Below are positions 45,819-55,067 of a stretch of 64,000 bases of DNA, in pieces. The stretch is from positions 1 to 64,000 of the forward strand of contig JBKPOZ010000038.1 in NCBI GenBank assembly GCA_046733355.1. The letters are read 5' to 3'. Position 1 is the first letter of the stretch. The number at the start of each line of letters is the position of its first letter. A model generated the notes under the pieces. It saw only the letters and a list, made by a program, of their open reading frames with translations, had not been told where the DNA came from and did no database searches. This stretch comes from VAZQ01 sp046733355. GTDB lineage: Bacteria > Pseudomonadota > Alphaproteobacteria > Rhizobiales > Xanthobacteraceae. The translations under genes were made by a program, and so were the position numbers.

Positions 45819-47222
45819 ATGACCTCTGCTCAGGCGCTAGCTGCTGTTTTGGCGCGTATCGATGCCGATCTGGAACAGAGCCTGGCGCGCCTGTTCGACT
45901 TTCTGCGCATCCCGTCCATATCGACGGATGCTGCCTATAAGGAGCACTGTGTCAGCGCGGCCAAATTCGTCGCCGCCGACCTGGGCGGAATCGGTTTTGA
46001 TGCGAGGGTTCGGCAAACGCCGGGGCATCCCGTGGTGGTCGCGAAAACCAATGATGGCGGCACGCAAACGAGAGCTCCACGTGTGCTCTTTTACGGCCAT
46101 TATGACGTTCAGCCCGTCGATCCCCTCGAGCTCTGGGAGACGCCCCCGTTTGCGCCCCGCATGGCCGCATTAGGCGACGGCCGCAAAATCATCGTCGCGC
46201 GTGGGGCTTGCGACGATAAAGGTCAGGTCATGACTTTCATCGAGGCATGCCGGGCGTTCAAAGCCGTGACGGGAGCATTGCCTCTGCCGGTCACCATGAT
46301 GATTGAGGGCGAGGAGGAATGTGGGTCAAAGCATCTACCGGCTTTCGTCAACGAGCATGCCCGCGAGCTGAAGCAGGACCTCGCGTTGGTTTGCGATACC
46401 AGCATGTGGGATCCGGACACGCCGATGGTGACGACCTCGCTGCGGGGGCTCGTCTATGAGGAGGTGCGCATCACTTGTGCAGATCGCGACCTGCATTCCG
46501 GGTTGTTCGGCGGTGCGGCGCAAAACCCCCTGCGGGTCCTCGCGGGCATTCTCGGCAGTATGCACGATGCACGGGGACGCGTGACAATCCCCGGCTTCTA
46601 CGACGGCGTGAAGGAACCCGCTCCTGCGATGCGACAGGAATTGGCACGTCTTGATGTGCACGCCGATGACTTCCTCGGGGCAGTCGGCCTGAAAGAGCCA
46701 GCGGGGGAAAAGGATCGCATGCTGATCGAGCAGATCGCGACGCGTCCAACCGCTGAAATAAACGGCATTCTGGGCGGCTATACGGGAGAAGGGTCGAAAA
46801 CAGTCATTCCGGCGAAGGCGATGGCGAAAGTATCGTTTCGCCTCGTGGTTGGTCAGGACCCCGATAGAGTACGGGCAAGCTTTCGCGAATTCGTGCGCCA
46901 ACGCCTGCCACCGGATGCGAAGGTCGAGTTCACGAGCCTTGCGGACGCGCCGGGAATTGAAATTCCCTTCGACAGCCCCGCCTTGGGCAAGGCACGCGGC
47001 GCGCTGCTCGAGGAATGGGGCAAGCCGCCGGTCACAGTGGGAGAGGGGGGCACGATTCCCATTATCACCGACTTCAAACGTGTGCTTGGCATGGACACGA
47101 TCATGGTTGGTTTTGCGCTCGATGATGACCGCGTGCATTCCCCGAACGAGAAATACGACCTCAAATCGTTCCACAAGGGAACACGCAGCTGGGCTCGGAT
47201 TCTGGCCGCGCTTGCCGCGTGA
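45819..47222 (+). CDS. M20 family metallodipeptidase
   Basis: This 467-residue zinc peptidase belongs to the carnosinase/DapE-like M20 group. Metal-binding segments are FYGHYDVQPVDP (His), RGACDDKGQVM (Asp), EGEEECGSKHL (Glu pair), LVCDTSMWDP (Asp) and the late HSPNEKYDLKSF (His). A dimerisation insert with EEVRITCADRDLHSGLFGG lies between. It likely cleaves dipeptides or acyl-amino acids in the cytosol. The ATG at 45819 follows GGAGGCGAGGG. Confidence 0.9.
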   Translation: MTSAQALAAVLARIDADLEQSLARLFDFLRIPSISTDAAYKEHCVSAAKFVAADLGGIGFDARVRQTPGHPVVVAKTNDGGTQTRAPRVLFYGHYDVQPVDPLELWETPPFAPRMAALGDGRKIIVARGACDDKGQVMTFIEACRAFKAVTGALPLPVTMMIEGEEECGSKHLPAFVNEHARELKQDLALVCDTSMWDPDTPMVTTSLRGLVYEEVRITCADRDLHSGLFGGAAQNPLRVLAGILGSMHDARGRVTIPGFYDGVKEPAPAMRQELARLDVHADDFLGAVGLKEPAGEKDRMLIEQIATRPTAEINGILGGYTGEGSKTVIPAKAMAKVSFRLVVGQDPDRVRASFREFVRQRLPPDAKVEFTSLADAPGIEIPFDSPALGKARGALLEEWGKPPVTVGEGGTIPIITDFKRVLGMDTIMVGFALDDDRVHSPNEKYDLKSFHKGTRSWARILAALAA

Positions 47223-47240
47223 TTGCGAGCGGCTCTTGAA

Positions 47241-47729
47241 CTAGGGGGGCTTCCTGCGCGCCCCACGCGGAATGCGCGCGGGCCAAGCTACAATGCGATC
47301 TTCCAATTCCGCATCCCGCACATCGTCTTCGCTTGCGCCGATGCGGCCGCGCACCGAAATGCCTGCCGCATGTACGGTTTCCGGATCGTTGGAAACGAGC
47401 GGATGCCACCAGTACAGATCGTGGCCTTCGGCGAGCCTCCGATAGGCGCAGGTCGGGGGCAGCCATACGAGCCTTTTGACATTGCGTGGAGTGAGCCGGA
47501 CGCAGTCCTTCACTTTCGTGGTGCGGTTGCGGTAGTCGCGGCATCTGCAGGTGCCGCCATCGAGAAGCCTGCATGCGACGTCAGTGAAATAGGTGCGCGC
47601 ACTGTCGTCTGCGTCTTCCAACTTCACCAGGCAGCAGCGGCCACAGCCGTCACACAGGCTCTCCCACTCGGAATCCGTCATTTCCGTCAATGATTTGCGC
47701 TTCCAAAACGGAACTTCGTCGCAGGGCAT
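47241..47729 (-). CDS. YcgN-family cysteine cluster protein (UPF0260)
   Basis: This 162-residue protein begins PFWKRKSLTEMTDSEWESLC and has the Cys cluster CDGCGRCCLVKLED and CRLLDGGTCRCRDYRNR with VKDCVRL, WLPPTCAYRR and LYWWHPLVS. The conserved cysteines could bind iron or zinc; function unproven. The start ATG is at 47729. It is convergent with the M20 gene and divergent from the penicillin-binding protein. Confidence 0.9.
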   Translation of the reverse strand: MPCDEVPFWKRKSLTEMTDSEWESLCDGCGRCCLVKLEDADDSARTYFTDVACRLLDGGTCRCRDYRNRTTKVKDCVRLTPRNVKRLVWLPPTCAYRRLAEGHDLYWWHPLVSNDPETVHAAGISVRGRIGASEDDVRDAELEDRIVAWPARIPRGARRKPP

Positions 47730-47888
47730 GGGCGAATAGACCGGTTAATGATGAGGATGGGGACGGTTCAGCCGCTCCTATGCAGGGGTAAACGCCGGGT
47801 AAACCGCGTCATTTCCCTTCACTGTGTGGTGATCCTGCCATAGTTTGGAACACCTCTTTCGAGTACAACCGTTATAGCGGCTGGACGG

Positions 47889-50201
47889 ATGCGCCCAGCC
47901 GGCGCTTTGATTCGCCCAGAGGGAACTTTGCGCCACCCCTTTCAAAATGACGAGCAGCGCAGCAGTTGGAAGGCCCGGCTGCATCGCTTTTTCCTCGATC
48001 TCGATTCGCGGATTGATTTCGGACTGTACCAGACGAAGACCTGGGGGCGCGAGCTTTACGAACGATTTACCGACTTCATGGACCGCTTCCACGTCGCGGG
48101 CTGGCGGCGATGGTATTTCGTCGAGCCCCTCTCCGAAGGTCTCACCCTCGGGTTGGGGGGCCTGATAGTCATGCTAGCGCTTGCGATTCCTGCCTTCCGC
48201 GAGACTTCCGACGACGACTGGCTCAAGAAATCCGAACTCGCAGTGACCTTTCTGGACCGGTACGGCAACGAGCTCGGCTCCCGGGGCATCAAGCACAACG
48301 ATTCGCTCCGCCTCGAGGAGTTTCCGGATCACCTGATCAAAGCGACGCTCGCGACCGAGGATCGCCGCTTCTACGATCATTTCGGCATCGATATCCCCGG
48401 CCTCTTTCGCGCGATGACGGCGAATGCTCGGGCGGGCGGTGTCGTGCAGGGTGGTTCGTCCATATCGCAGCAGCTCGCCAAAAACCTGTTCCTTTCGAAC
48501 GAGCGCACCATCGAGCGCAAGGTCAAGGAAGCCTTTCTCGCGCTCTGGCTCGAGGCGCGCCTGCCCAAAAACGAGATTCTGAAGCTCTATCTTGATCGCG
48601 CTTATCTGGGTGGCGGCACGTTCGGGGTCGATGCCGCCGCGCAATATTACTTCAACAAGTCCGCTCGCGATGTGAATCTTGCAGAAGCTGCCATGCTGGC
48701 AGGGCTGTTCAAGGCACCATCCAAGTTCGCGCCGCACATTAACCTGCCGGCAGCGCGTGCGCGCGCCAATGTCGTGCTCGACAATCTAGTGGAAGCGGGG
48801 TTCATGACCGAAGGACAGGTCTTTGGCGCCCGGCGCAACCCCGCGACGCCAGTCGACCGGCGAGACGAGCGATCGCCCAACTACTATCTCGATTGGGCGT
48901 TCGACGAGATGAAAAAACTTGCTGATACCCTGCCGAAATCCGTGCACGAGCGCGTGTTCGTTGCGCGCCTTGCCCTTGATGTCGACTTGCAGAAGCATAC
49001 AGAGCAGGCGCTGGAAAACTCGCTGAAGCAATATGGCCGCGAGTACAATGTCAGGCAGGGCGCCACGGTGTTGATGGATGTCGATGGTGCGGTACGTGCG
49101 ATGGTCGGCGGTCGCGACTACGGGGAAAGCCAGTTCAACCGCGCGACCGACGCCTTGCGCCAGCCTGGCTCCTCGTTCAAGCCCTACGTCTATGCGGCAG
49201 CCTTGATGAACGGCTTCAAGCCTACCTCGGTGGTGGTGGATTCGCCGGTTTGCATCGGCAACTGGTGCCCGAAAAACTACGGTGGCGGGTTTGGCGGCGC
49301 GATGACGTTGAGCGAAGCCCTTAAGCGGTCGGTGAACGTCGTGGCGGTAAAACTCTCAATCTCACTTGGAAACGGAAATCCAAAAATTGGGCGCGCGAAG
49401 ATCAGGGACCTCGCGCGCAAGGCGGGATTGCGCACACCGCTGCCCGACACCCCTTCCATGCCGATCGGTGCCGACGAAGTGACGGTGCTCGACCACACGG
49501 GCGGCTACACCATGTTTGCCAATCTCGGCAAGGCATACACGCCCCACGCCATTCTGGAATTGCGTAGTGGCGCCGGCGAACTCATTTGGCGGTGGGATCG
49601 CGACGGAAAGAAGCCGAGCCAGGTAATTCCGCCACAGGTCGCTTCCGACATGGTGAATATGATGAGCAAGGTGGTGGAGGAAGGCACTGCCAGGCGCGCC
49701 ATCCTCGACGGCATCAGGGCCGCAGGGAAGACCGGAACGACGAATGCCTACCGCGACGCGTGGTTCGTCGGTTTCACCGGAAACTTTGTTTGCGGGGTCT
49801 GGTTCGGGAACGATGACTACAAGACCATGAATCAGATGACCGGCGGCTCGCTACCCGCGCAGACCTGGCACGAGATCATGGCCTACGCGCACCAGGGCGT
49901 CGAGCTTAAGCCGATTCCTGGATTGGGCGGAGCGCCAGCGCCGGCGGCGCGTGCTGTCGCTGCCGCTGAAAACAAGAAAGAAGCCACCCCGGTCGAGGTG
50001 GGTCGTCCCGCCATGCTCACGCGACGCGGGACGGAGGCGCTGTTGCGAGTCGAGCGCTTGATGGACGATGCGACGCGCGCTCTTACAGCAACCCCCGATC
50101 CGACCAAGACGACTGACGCCGAGGGCACAAGCTCAGTGCGTCCAGAAACAGTCGCCGCGGGCCCTGAACGCAGCCGCGCCGCGCCGGTGCCCCGCAATTG
50201 A
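47889..50201 (+). CDS. Class A penicillin-binding protein (PBP1A-type, bifunctional)
   Basis: This 770-residue enzyme makes and cross-links peptidoglycan at the inner membrane. A cytoplasmic N-terminus of about 75 residues precedes the membrane span (GLTLGLGGLIVMLALAIPAF). The glycosyltransferase domain has TEDRRFYDHFGID with the catalytic Glu, QGGSSISQQLAKNLFLS and KVKEAFLALWLE. The transpeptidase domain has the SxxK motif in QPGSSFKPYVY, SVN in KRSVNVVAV and KTGTTN. The C-terminal tail is Ala/Pro-rich. It stands upstream of the DUF1214/DUF1254 pair with a 51-base gap. Confidence 0.92.
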   Translation: MRPAGALIRPEGTLRHPFQNDEQRSSWKARLHRFFLDLDSRIDFGLYQTKTWGRELYERFTDFMDRFHVAGWRRWYFVEPLSEGLTLGLGGLIVMLALAIPAFRETSDDDWLKKSELAVTFLDRYGNELGSRGIKHNDSLRLEEFPDHLIKATLATEDRRFYDHFGIDIPGLFRAMTANARAGGVVQGGSSISQQLAKNLFLSNERTIERKVKEAFLALWLEARLPKNEILKLYLDRAYLGGGTFGVDAAAQYYFNKSARDVNLAEAAMLAGLFKAPSKFAPHINLPAARARANVVLDNLVEAGFMTEGQVFGARRNPATPVDRRDERSPNYYLDWAFDEMKKLADTLPKSVHERVFVARLALDVDLQKHTEQALENSLKQYGREYNVRQGATVLMDVDGAVRAMVGGRDYGESQFNRATDALRQPGSSFKPYVYAAALMNGFKPTSVVVDSPVCIGNWCPKNYGGGFGGAMTLSEALKRSVNVVAVKLSISLGNGNPKIGRAKIRDLARKAGLRTPLPDTPSMPIGADEVTVLDHTGGYTMFANLGKAYTPHAILELRSGAGELIWRWDRDGKKPSQVIPPQVASDMVNMMSKVVEEGTARRAILDGIRAAGKTGTTNAYRDAWFVGFTGNFVCGVWFGNDDYKTMNQMTGGSLPAQTWHEIMAYAHQGVELKPIPGLGGAPAPAARAVAAAENKKEATPVEVGRPAMLTRRGTEALLRVERLMDDATRALTATPDPTKTTDAEGTSSVRPETVAAGPERSRAAPVPRN

Positions 50202-50252
50202 GGGGAGGCTCCAACCGGATTCCGCCTCCTGACCTGATCTGATCGGACCATC

Positions 50253-50831
50253 GTGCGCCTGCTTTTCGGAACGCTCTTTGCATTAGCTACTGCCGCCGCA
50301 GTCGGCCTCGGCGCGACTTGGATCGCATTGACGCAGGGGTTGGCGTACGGGGGCGTGACGATCGGCGCCTGGACCGCATGGCCCAAAAACGGCACTGCCG
50401 GCATTGACCCGTACGCGAGGGCGATGATCGCGCGTAGCGGCGAGCTCCCGGTCGGGTCAGGTGACGGCGTGGCATTTCACGCGCGCACCGATGATGCCGG
50501 GGGCGTGCTTGATGGCCGTTGCGATGTGCTCGTCAGCGGCATTACGCCGCCCGCGCGATTTTGGACTCTGACCCTCTATGACTCCGAGGGCCAGTTGGTT
50601 GCCAATACAATGCGTCGGCATGGGTTCACGAGCCAGGAAATCATTCGCAAGGCCGATGGCAATTTTGAGATCACCATCGCGCCGCGGGCACGTCCGGGCA
50701 ATTGGTTGCCCACCGGCGGCGTCGAGAAATATCAGCTTGTGCTGCGTCTCTATGACACCCCGGTTGGCATGGCCACACGCAGCGGGCGTGAGGCTCCGAT
50801 GCCAACAATCAGCCGGCGAGGGTGCCAATGA
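50253..50831 (+). CDS. DUF1214 domain-containing protein
   Basis: This 192-residue protein has one N-terminal membrane span (LFGTLFALATAAAVGLGATW) and a beta-rich domain with FWTLTLYDSEGQLVANTMRR and IIRKADGNFEITIAPR, as in DUF1214. A GTG is the start. Its TGA overlaps the next gene's ATG (ATGA). In many bacteria DUF1254 and DUF1214 are fused in one long protein; here and in related Rhizobiales they are two short membrane-anchored proteins. Function unknown. Confidence 0.82.
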   Translation: MRLLFGTLFALATAAAVGLGATWIALTQGLAYGGVTIGAWTAWPKNGTAGIDPYARAMIARSGELPVGSGDGVAFHARTDDAGGVLDGRCDVLVSGITPPARFWTLTLYDSEGQLVANTMRRHGFTSQEIIRKADGNFEITIAPRARPGNWLPTGGVEKYQLVLRLYDTPVGMATRSGREAPMPTISRRGCQ

Positions 50832-51370
50832 TCCGACTGGCACTATGGATGTTGGGCGCGTTCGTGCTTGGGGGGATCGTACACCTGAGCACGGTCCTGC
50901 TGCTTCCCAGCCTTGCCACCCAGGACGCATATGCCCGGGTCGCGTCGATTGCACCCGTCAATTCTGTGATACCAATTCCGGCGCCCACGCCCGAGAAGGC
51001 AATCATGCCATTTATGGATCCGGCATTTGCTGTTTCGGTCTGCCGGTATGATCTCTCGCGCGGGCCCCTGAAGTTCTCCGTTCCAATCAGTCAGGCTTAT
51101 ACGTCCGTGTCGTTCTACACTCGTTCCGACGTGGCCTATTATGCCATCAACGATCGCGCTGCGGGACGGCGCGTGATCGAGCTCGATCTGATGACTGCTG
51201 CACAACGTGCCGACTTGCCCGACAACGAGGAGGTCACCCGGGCCGATCGCCTGATCGTAACCTCGCCCACGACTGCGGGGCTGGTCGTCATCCGGGCGCT
51301 GACGCCCGAGCCGGGGTGGATACCAGCTACCCGTGCCGCTCTCGCGGCGGCGCAGTGTCGTCTGCAGTAA
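50828..51370 (+). CDS. DUF1254 domain-containing protein
   Basis: This 180-residue protein has an N-terminal membrane span (LALWMLGAFVLGGIVHLSTV) and the DUF1254-type stretch DAYARVASIAPVNSV, MDPAFAVSVCRYDLSRGP and SVSFYTRSDVAYYAINDR. It overlaps the DUF1214 gene by four bases and the two are surely co-translated. Function unknown. Confidence 0.82.
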   Translation: MIRLALWMLGAFVLGGIVHLSTVLLLPSLATQDAYARVASIAPVNSVIPIPAPTPEKAIMPFMDPAFAVSVCRYDLSRGPLKFSVPISQAYTSVSFYTRSDVAYYAINDRAAGRRVIELDLMTAAQRADLPDNEEVTRADRLIVTSPTTAGLVVIRALTPEPGWIPATRAALAAAQCRLQ

Positions 51371-51433
51371 GCCTGAGCAAAATTGTTTGGCGATGCCCCC
51401 GAGCACCGCCAGGCGCGCGAAGTCTCAGAAAAA

Positions 51434-51634
51434 CTAGCGGGTCGCGCGTGAGCGCCGGCGACGCCGTGGGCTGCTGCCGACACTCGACTGCATGCTGCTC
51501 TCCGGAGCGTCGGGATGCCGCTCGATGCGGATCACCGGAAGAATGATGATGGTTGCTGATTCCGACGTTGACAGGACGGACTTTGCAGGCCGCCCGGCGC
51601 GCAACGTTGCCGGAAAGTTCACCACGGTACCCAT
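51434..51634 (-). CDS. Small hypothetical protein with 'VVNFP ... VIRIER' motifs
   Basis: This 66-residue protein begins MGTVVNFPATLRAGRP, contains TIIILPVIRIERHPD and ends in a basic SPRRRRRSRATR tail. Short proteins with this layout occur in Bradyrhizobium-type genomes. GGGGGAATCCA precedes the ATG. Function unknown; the tail suggests nucleic acid or membrane contact. Confidence 0.6.
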   Translation of the reverse strand: MGTVVNFPATLRAGRPAKSVLSTSESATIIILPVIRIERHPDAPESSMQSSVGSSPRRRRRSRATR

Positions 51635-51759
51635 TGGATTCCCCCGCCCCTCATAATCCCAGGCTTCTGTTCGATTTGAGTGCCGCAAGGTTAACGGTCC
51701 GCTAACGCAGCGCTTATAGCTTGTTTCAAATTGCAAGTGTTGCAGCAAAGGCGCAGCCA

Positions 51760-52767
51760 ATGACCGAGCCCGCAGCGGCATTTCCTGGTCTGGAGGATTT
51801 GGTCGATGTCGGCGGCGACACAAGGATCGACATGCGTCCCACGCTGCTGCGCGTACTCACCGACCTTTATCTGCAGCGAGCGACCCATACCCCGGAAGAC
51901 GAGCGCTATTACACTGAGCTCGCGCTGCGGCTGATCGAAGCGGCCGATACGACGACGCGTGCGGCGCTTGCTGAGAGGCTTGCGACCTATGCTGCCGCCC
52001 CGCGGCTACTTGTGCTGCGACTCGCGCGGGATCGGATCGAAGTCGCTCGCCCCGTGCTGGGCCAATCGCCCGTGTTGACCAAAGATGATCTGGACGCGAT
52101 CGCAGCCGAGCTCGGCGGACCGCATGCCGAGCTTATTGCTGCTCGTGCGCTTGAGAAGATTCCGCTCTCCCAAGCGCAACAACAGCAGCGGGGTGCGGAG
52201 CAAGCGCTCGAGCTCGTCGAGTTGTTCTACGCCGCCGGGGCAGTGGAACGCCGATGGATTCTGCTCAACCTGGACTATGCCGTTATCCCGCCCTGCAAGC
52301 CGGAGCCCACAATGCAGCGTGCGGACATCTGGCGCCTCGAAACGGCGGCATTGCAACACCAGACCGAAACCGTCGTGCGCGAATTGGCGCGAGCGCTTGG
52401 CCTATCACGTGAGCAGATCAATCGAATTCTCAATGATGGCGGTGGAGAGCCCATTGTGGTCGCGGCAAGAGCCATGAACCTGCCCGCGGACGTGCTCCAG
52501 CGCATGCTCTTGTTTCTCAAGGCGGAGGTCGGGCGTTCCGTTGACCGGGTGTACGAGCTCTCTGAATTGTTCACGCAGCTGAGCGTCGCATCGGCTAGAC
52601 GGATGCTGGCCATCTGGCGCGCGATCGATGGTGGGGTGAATACGCGCATGCAGCGCGAGTCCGTTCCATGGCGAGTCGCTGCCGAGAGTGCGCGCCGGGC
52701 CTTATCGGAGGTGCCACGCCGTCCGGCGGTGACGAAGTCTCAGGCCCTGCGCACCTTGAAAAGGTGA
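51760..52767 (+). CDS. DUF2336 domain-containing protein
   Basis: This 335-residue soluble helical protein matches DUF2336, common in Rhizobiales and Caulobacter. It begins MTEPAAAFPGLEDLVDVGGD, then RVLTDLYLQRATHTPEDERY, LVLRLARDRIEVARPVLGQS, ALGLSREQINRILNDGGGEP and LLFLKAEVGRSVDRVYELSE. Repeated short helices suggest a HEAT-like fold. The ATG at 51760 is preferred over a TTG at 51721. Function unknown. It is convergent with the DUF1491 gene. Confidence 0.82.
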   Translation: MTEPAAAFPGLEDLVDVGGDTRIDMRPTLLRVLTDLYLQRATHTPEDERYYTELALRLIEAADTTTRAALAERLATYAAAPRLLVLRLARDRIEVARPVLGQSPVLTKDDLDAIAAELGGPHAELIAARALEKIPLSQAQQQQRGAEQALELVELFYAAGAVERRWILLNLDYAVIPPCKPEPTMQRADIWRLETAALQHQTETVVRELARALGLSREQINRILNDGGGEPIVVAARAMNLPADVLQRMLLFLKAEVGRSVDRVYELSELFTQLSVASARRMLAIWRAIDGGVNTRMQRESVPWRVAAESARRALSEVPRRPAVTKSQALRTLKR

Positions 52768-52778
52768 GCTGCGAGTAT

Positions 52779-53129
52779 CTACGAAGCCAGCTCCTCGTCG
52801 AGAAAATTGCGGCCGGCGCGATCTTCGATTTCAACAATCCAGAGATCAGGGTCGAAGCGCATTTCGCGCGCCAGCCGTTCCTCGATCTTCGCTTCCGGCG
52901 CCGGCTGCCCGGCGAGAAGGGGGCTGAACAACCGATCAACCGGCCGGGCGCTGTCGAACGCAGTCTGCGGTGCGGGTCCGAAGAGCTCTGCCGTTCCATC
53001 GAGTCTGGCGACCTTAACGAAAATCGCCCCCGCCTCCTCCGCACCCCGGCGGCGCACCGCAGCGAATGCTCCTTCCACACTGCAGCGGCGCACATAGGCC
53101 GCGACCCACACGGCTGATTTCAGGCGCAT
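52779..53129 (-). CDS. DUF1491 family protein
   Basis: This 116-residue protein has KSAVWVAAYVRRCSVEGAFA, AGAIFVKVARLDGTAELFGP and the C-terminal REMRFDPDLWIVEIEDRAGR segment that define DUF1491, an alphaproteobacterial family of unknown function. The ATG is at 53129. The gap to the next gene upstream is 19 bases, so it probably shares a transcript with the peptidoglycan-binding gene. Confidence 0.88.
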   Translation of the reverse strand: MRLKSAVWVAAYVRRCSVEGAFAAVRRRGAEEAGAIFVKVARLDGTAELFGPAPQTAFDSARPVDRLFSPLLAGQPAPEAKIEERLAREMRFDPDLWIVEIEDRAGRNFLDEELAS

Positions 53130-53148
53130 CGGGAAACGGAGTGCAAGT

Positions 53149-53838
53149 TTAATCCAGCACCCGGCCGGTCAGCGCTGCCAATTCACGTGCAAGGCGTTCC
53201 GAGTACTGGCGCGTAACTGGAAGATTGCGATCACGCTCGAATTTTTCAATCGCCCGCTGTGTGTCGGCATCGATGACACCAGTCGGTCTGATCTGACCAT
53301 AGCCGTATTCCGAGAGAGCGCGTTGCACCGCGACGACCCGGGTCGAGGGAGCAGTCCGCTCCTGCCCGACGTCAGTTGTCGCGGGTGGGGGTAGCTGGCC
53401 CGCCATCGCTTTGCTCACCGTCGCAGGCACCTGCCGCATGGTCTGAAGCAGCATCTCGGTCGGCTCCGGATTGGCCTTCAACCCTGCGGCCTGCTCGAAC
53501 TCCCGGATGGCGGCATCGGTCTTGGGTCCATAAAAACCGTCGACGGGCCCATCGTAATAGCCCCGACGCAGGAGCTCGCGTTGCATGTCGGTGATGATTT
53601 CGCCGGGCGTGCGCCCAGCCGGCGAGGGGAGCACGTGATTTGCATCCGCATTGGGGGGCCGCGACGGCGGCATTGGGATTCGCTCCACAAGAGGCGCGGC
53701 TTTGGCGGTTTTCGTCGAGGTGCCGAAGAGGGGGGCGGGGTGGTGGCCTGACTGCATGAACAATACGTTGACGAGGACCGCCAGTCCTCCACCGGTGGCC
53801 GCCAGAGCGACAATTGCGTTTCGAGCAGTTCGTCCCAT
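53149..53838 (-). CDS. Membrane-anchored protein with two peptidoglycan-binding domains
   Basis: This 229-residue protein has an N-terminal membrane anchor (AIVALAATGGGLAVLVNVLF), a Pro-rich linker and two peptidoglycan-binding domains of the PG_binding_1 type: MQRELLRRGYYDGPVDGFYG with DAAIREFEQAAGL near 85-120, and VQRALSEYGYGQIRPTGVID with AIEKFERDRNLP near 175-210. It is presumed to sit in the inner membrane and touch the wall. No catalytic domain is visible. Confidence 0.88.
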   Translation of the reverse strand: MGRTARNAIVALAATGGGLAVLVNVLFMQSGHHPAPLFGTSTKTAKAAPLVERIPMPPSRPPNADANHVLPSPAGRTPGEIITDMQRELLRRGYYDGPVDGFYGPKTDAAIREFEQAAGLKANPEPTEMLLQTMRQVPATVSKAMAGQLPPPATTDVGQERTAPSTRVVAVQRALSEYGYGQIRPTGVIDADTQRAIEKFERDRNLPVTRQYSERLARELAALTGRVLD

Positions 53839-54107
53839 GCTGGCAAAAACCGTCTCGTGTTGCCGTGAGCGCCGACTGTGCGGCTCGATGAAACCGCGGA
53901 AGCATGTCAGACCTGGTTTAAACGAAGGCTAAGCAAGCAGGCATGGTGAATAAATAGTTCCCGGAATGCTCTGACTTTTCTGAAAACTCGGCGCTCATTC
54001 GCGCTGAATCTGGACAAAAAACGCGCGCGCATTCGAACTACCTCTTGAAGCCTTGCTGCTACTCTCGGCGTTGATTGGGGCGACGCTAGGGGTCGTGGGG
54101 CACGCGG

Positions 54108-54518
54108 ATGCGCTTCCTGTTCCGGCTGACATTCTGGCTTGCGCTGGTGATGCTGTTGCTCCCGCGCGTGGGCTCGCAGGTTCCCTCCAATGTGGGAGTG
54201 AGCGAAGCCGTCTCTGCTGCACAGGCCACCGTCTCGGATGTGCGTGGTTTCTGCGAGCGGCAGCCCATTGCTTGTGCAGTCGGAGCGCAAACTGCCATCG
54301 AGCTTGGCCATCGTGCGCAGGCGGGTGCCAAGTTTCTGTATGACTATCTGAACGAGCATTTGGAGACCGATGCGGCGCGGCGGACCTTAACCGCCAGGCC
54401 CGAAAATAAAGGCACGTCTGCTGCGCAGGACACCCTATTGCCCGCGGACCGCCTGCCTGCGTGGCGCGGCGTTCATACGCGCAGGGAAGCTCGTCTCGAC
54501 CGCCGTACACAGGATTGA
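54108..54518 (+). CDS. DUF5330 domain-containing protein
   Basis: This 136-residue protein has a signal or anchor (RFLFRLTFWLALVMLLLPR) followed by a short domain with VSEAVSAAQATVSDVRGFCE, PIACAVGAQTAIELGHRAQA and GAKFLYDYLNEHL, as in DUF5330 of Rhizobiales. The two Cys residues in the domain may form a disulfide. Function unknown. It is divergent from the peptidoglycan-binding gene and upstream of sufE. Confidence 0.8.
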   Translation: MRFLFRLTFWLALVMLLLPRVGSQVPSNVGVSEAVSAAQATVSDVRGFCERQPIACAVGAQTAIELGHRAQAGAKFLYDYLNEHLETDAARRTLTARPENKGTSAAQDTLLPADRLPAWRGVHTRREARLDRRTQD

Positions 54519-54623
54519 GCCTGGGCGCCTATGCCCAGCCAGGTGCGCTTACGCCTTGCCTCGAAGCGCCTATTCATCCACGGCTTTCTTCCTTCTTCAC
54601 GGGCGAGAGCATATATTTCGTCT

Positions 54624-55058
54624 ATGTCTGTCGACGAAATCATCGAGAATTTTGCGCTGCTCGAAGAGTGGGATGATCGCTACCGCTATCTCATAGAGCT
54701 TGGCCGCACGCTTGCTCCTCTGCCGGACCGGGAGCGCAGCGAATCCAACAAGGTTCAGGGCTGCGCGAGCCAAGTATGGCTCTCGACACGGATTCGTCCG
54801 GATCGCGCCGGAACGCCCGTTCTCGATTTCTCCGGCGATAGCGACGCACACATCGTGCGCGGTCTGATTGCGATCCTGTTTGCGATATTCTCGGGAAAGC
54901 CGGCCCGCGATATCCTGGCGACCGATGCCGGCGCCGTCTTTGAGCGTTTGGGATTACGCGAGCATCTCACGCCGCAGCGGTCGAACGGGTTTCGATCAAT
55001 GGTTGAGCGCATCCGCTCAGATGCGCATTCGGCACTCGTAGTTCCGCAGCAGGCCTAA
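54624..55058 (+). CDS. sufE: SufE family sulfur-acceptor protein
   Basis: This 144-residue protein receives persulfide sulfur from the cysteine desulfurase SufS for iron-sulfur cluster assembly. It begins SVDEIIENFALLEEWDDRYR, has the catalytic Cys in NKVQGCASQVWL, then SDAHIVRGLIAILFAIFSGK and GLREHLTPQRSNGFRSM. The ATG at 54624 is in frame with longer upstream sequence that lacks homology. No suf operon is nearby, as is common for rhizobial sufE copies. Confidence 0.92.
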   Translation: MSVDEIIENFALLEEWDDRYRYLIELGRTLAPLPDRERSESNKVQGCASQVWLSTRIRPDRAGTPVLDFSGDSDAHIVRGLIAILFAIFSGKPARDILATDAGAVFERLGLREHLTPQRSNGFRSMVERIRSDAHSALVVPQQA

Positions 55059-55067
55059 ATCAAACTA

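Noticed and set aside
45409..45822. Overlapping frames on both strands between DUF4332 and the M20 gene
   Set aside because: Products have low-complexity, Arg/Ser-rich character with no family resemblance and no ribosome binding site; typical of chance open frames in GC-rich DNA.
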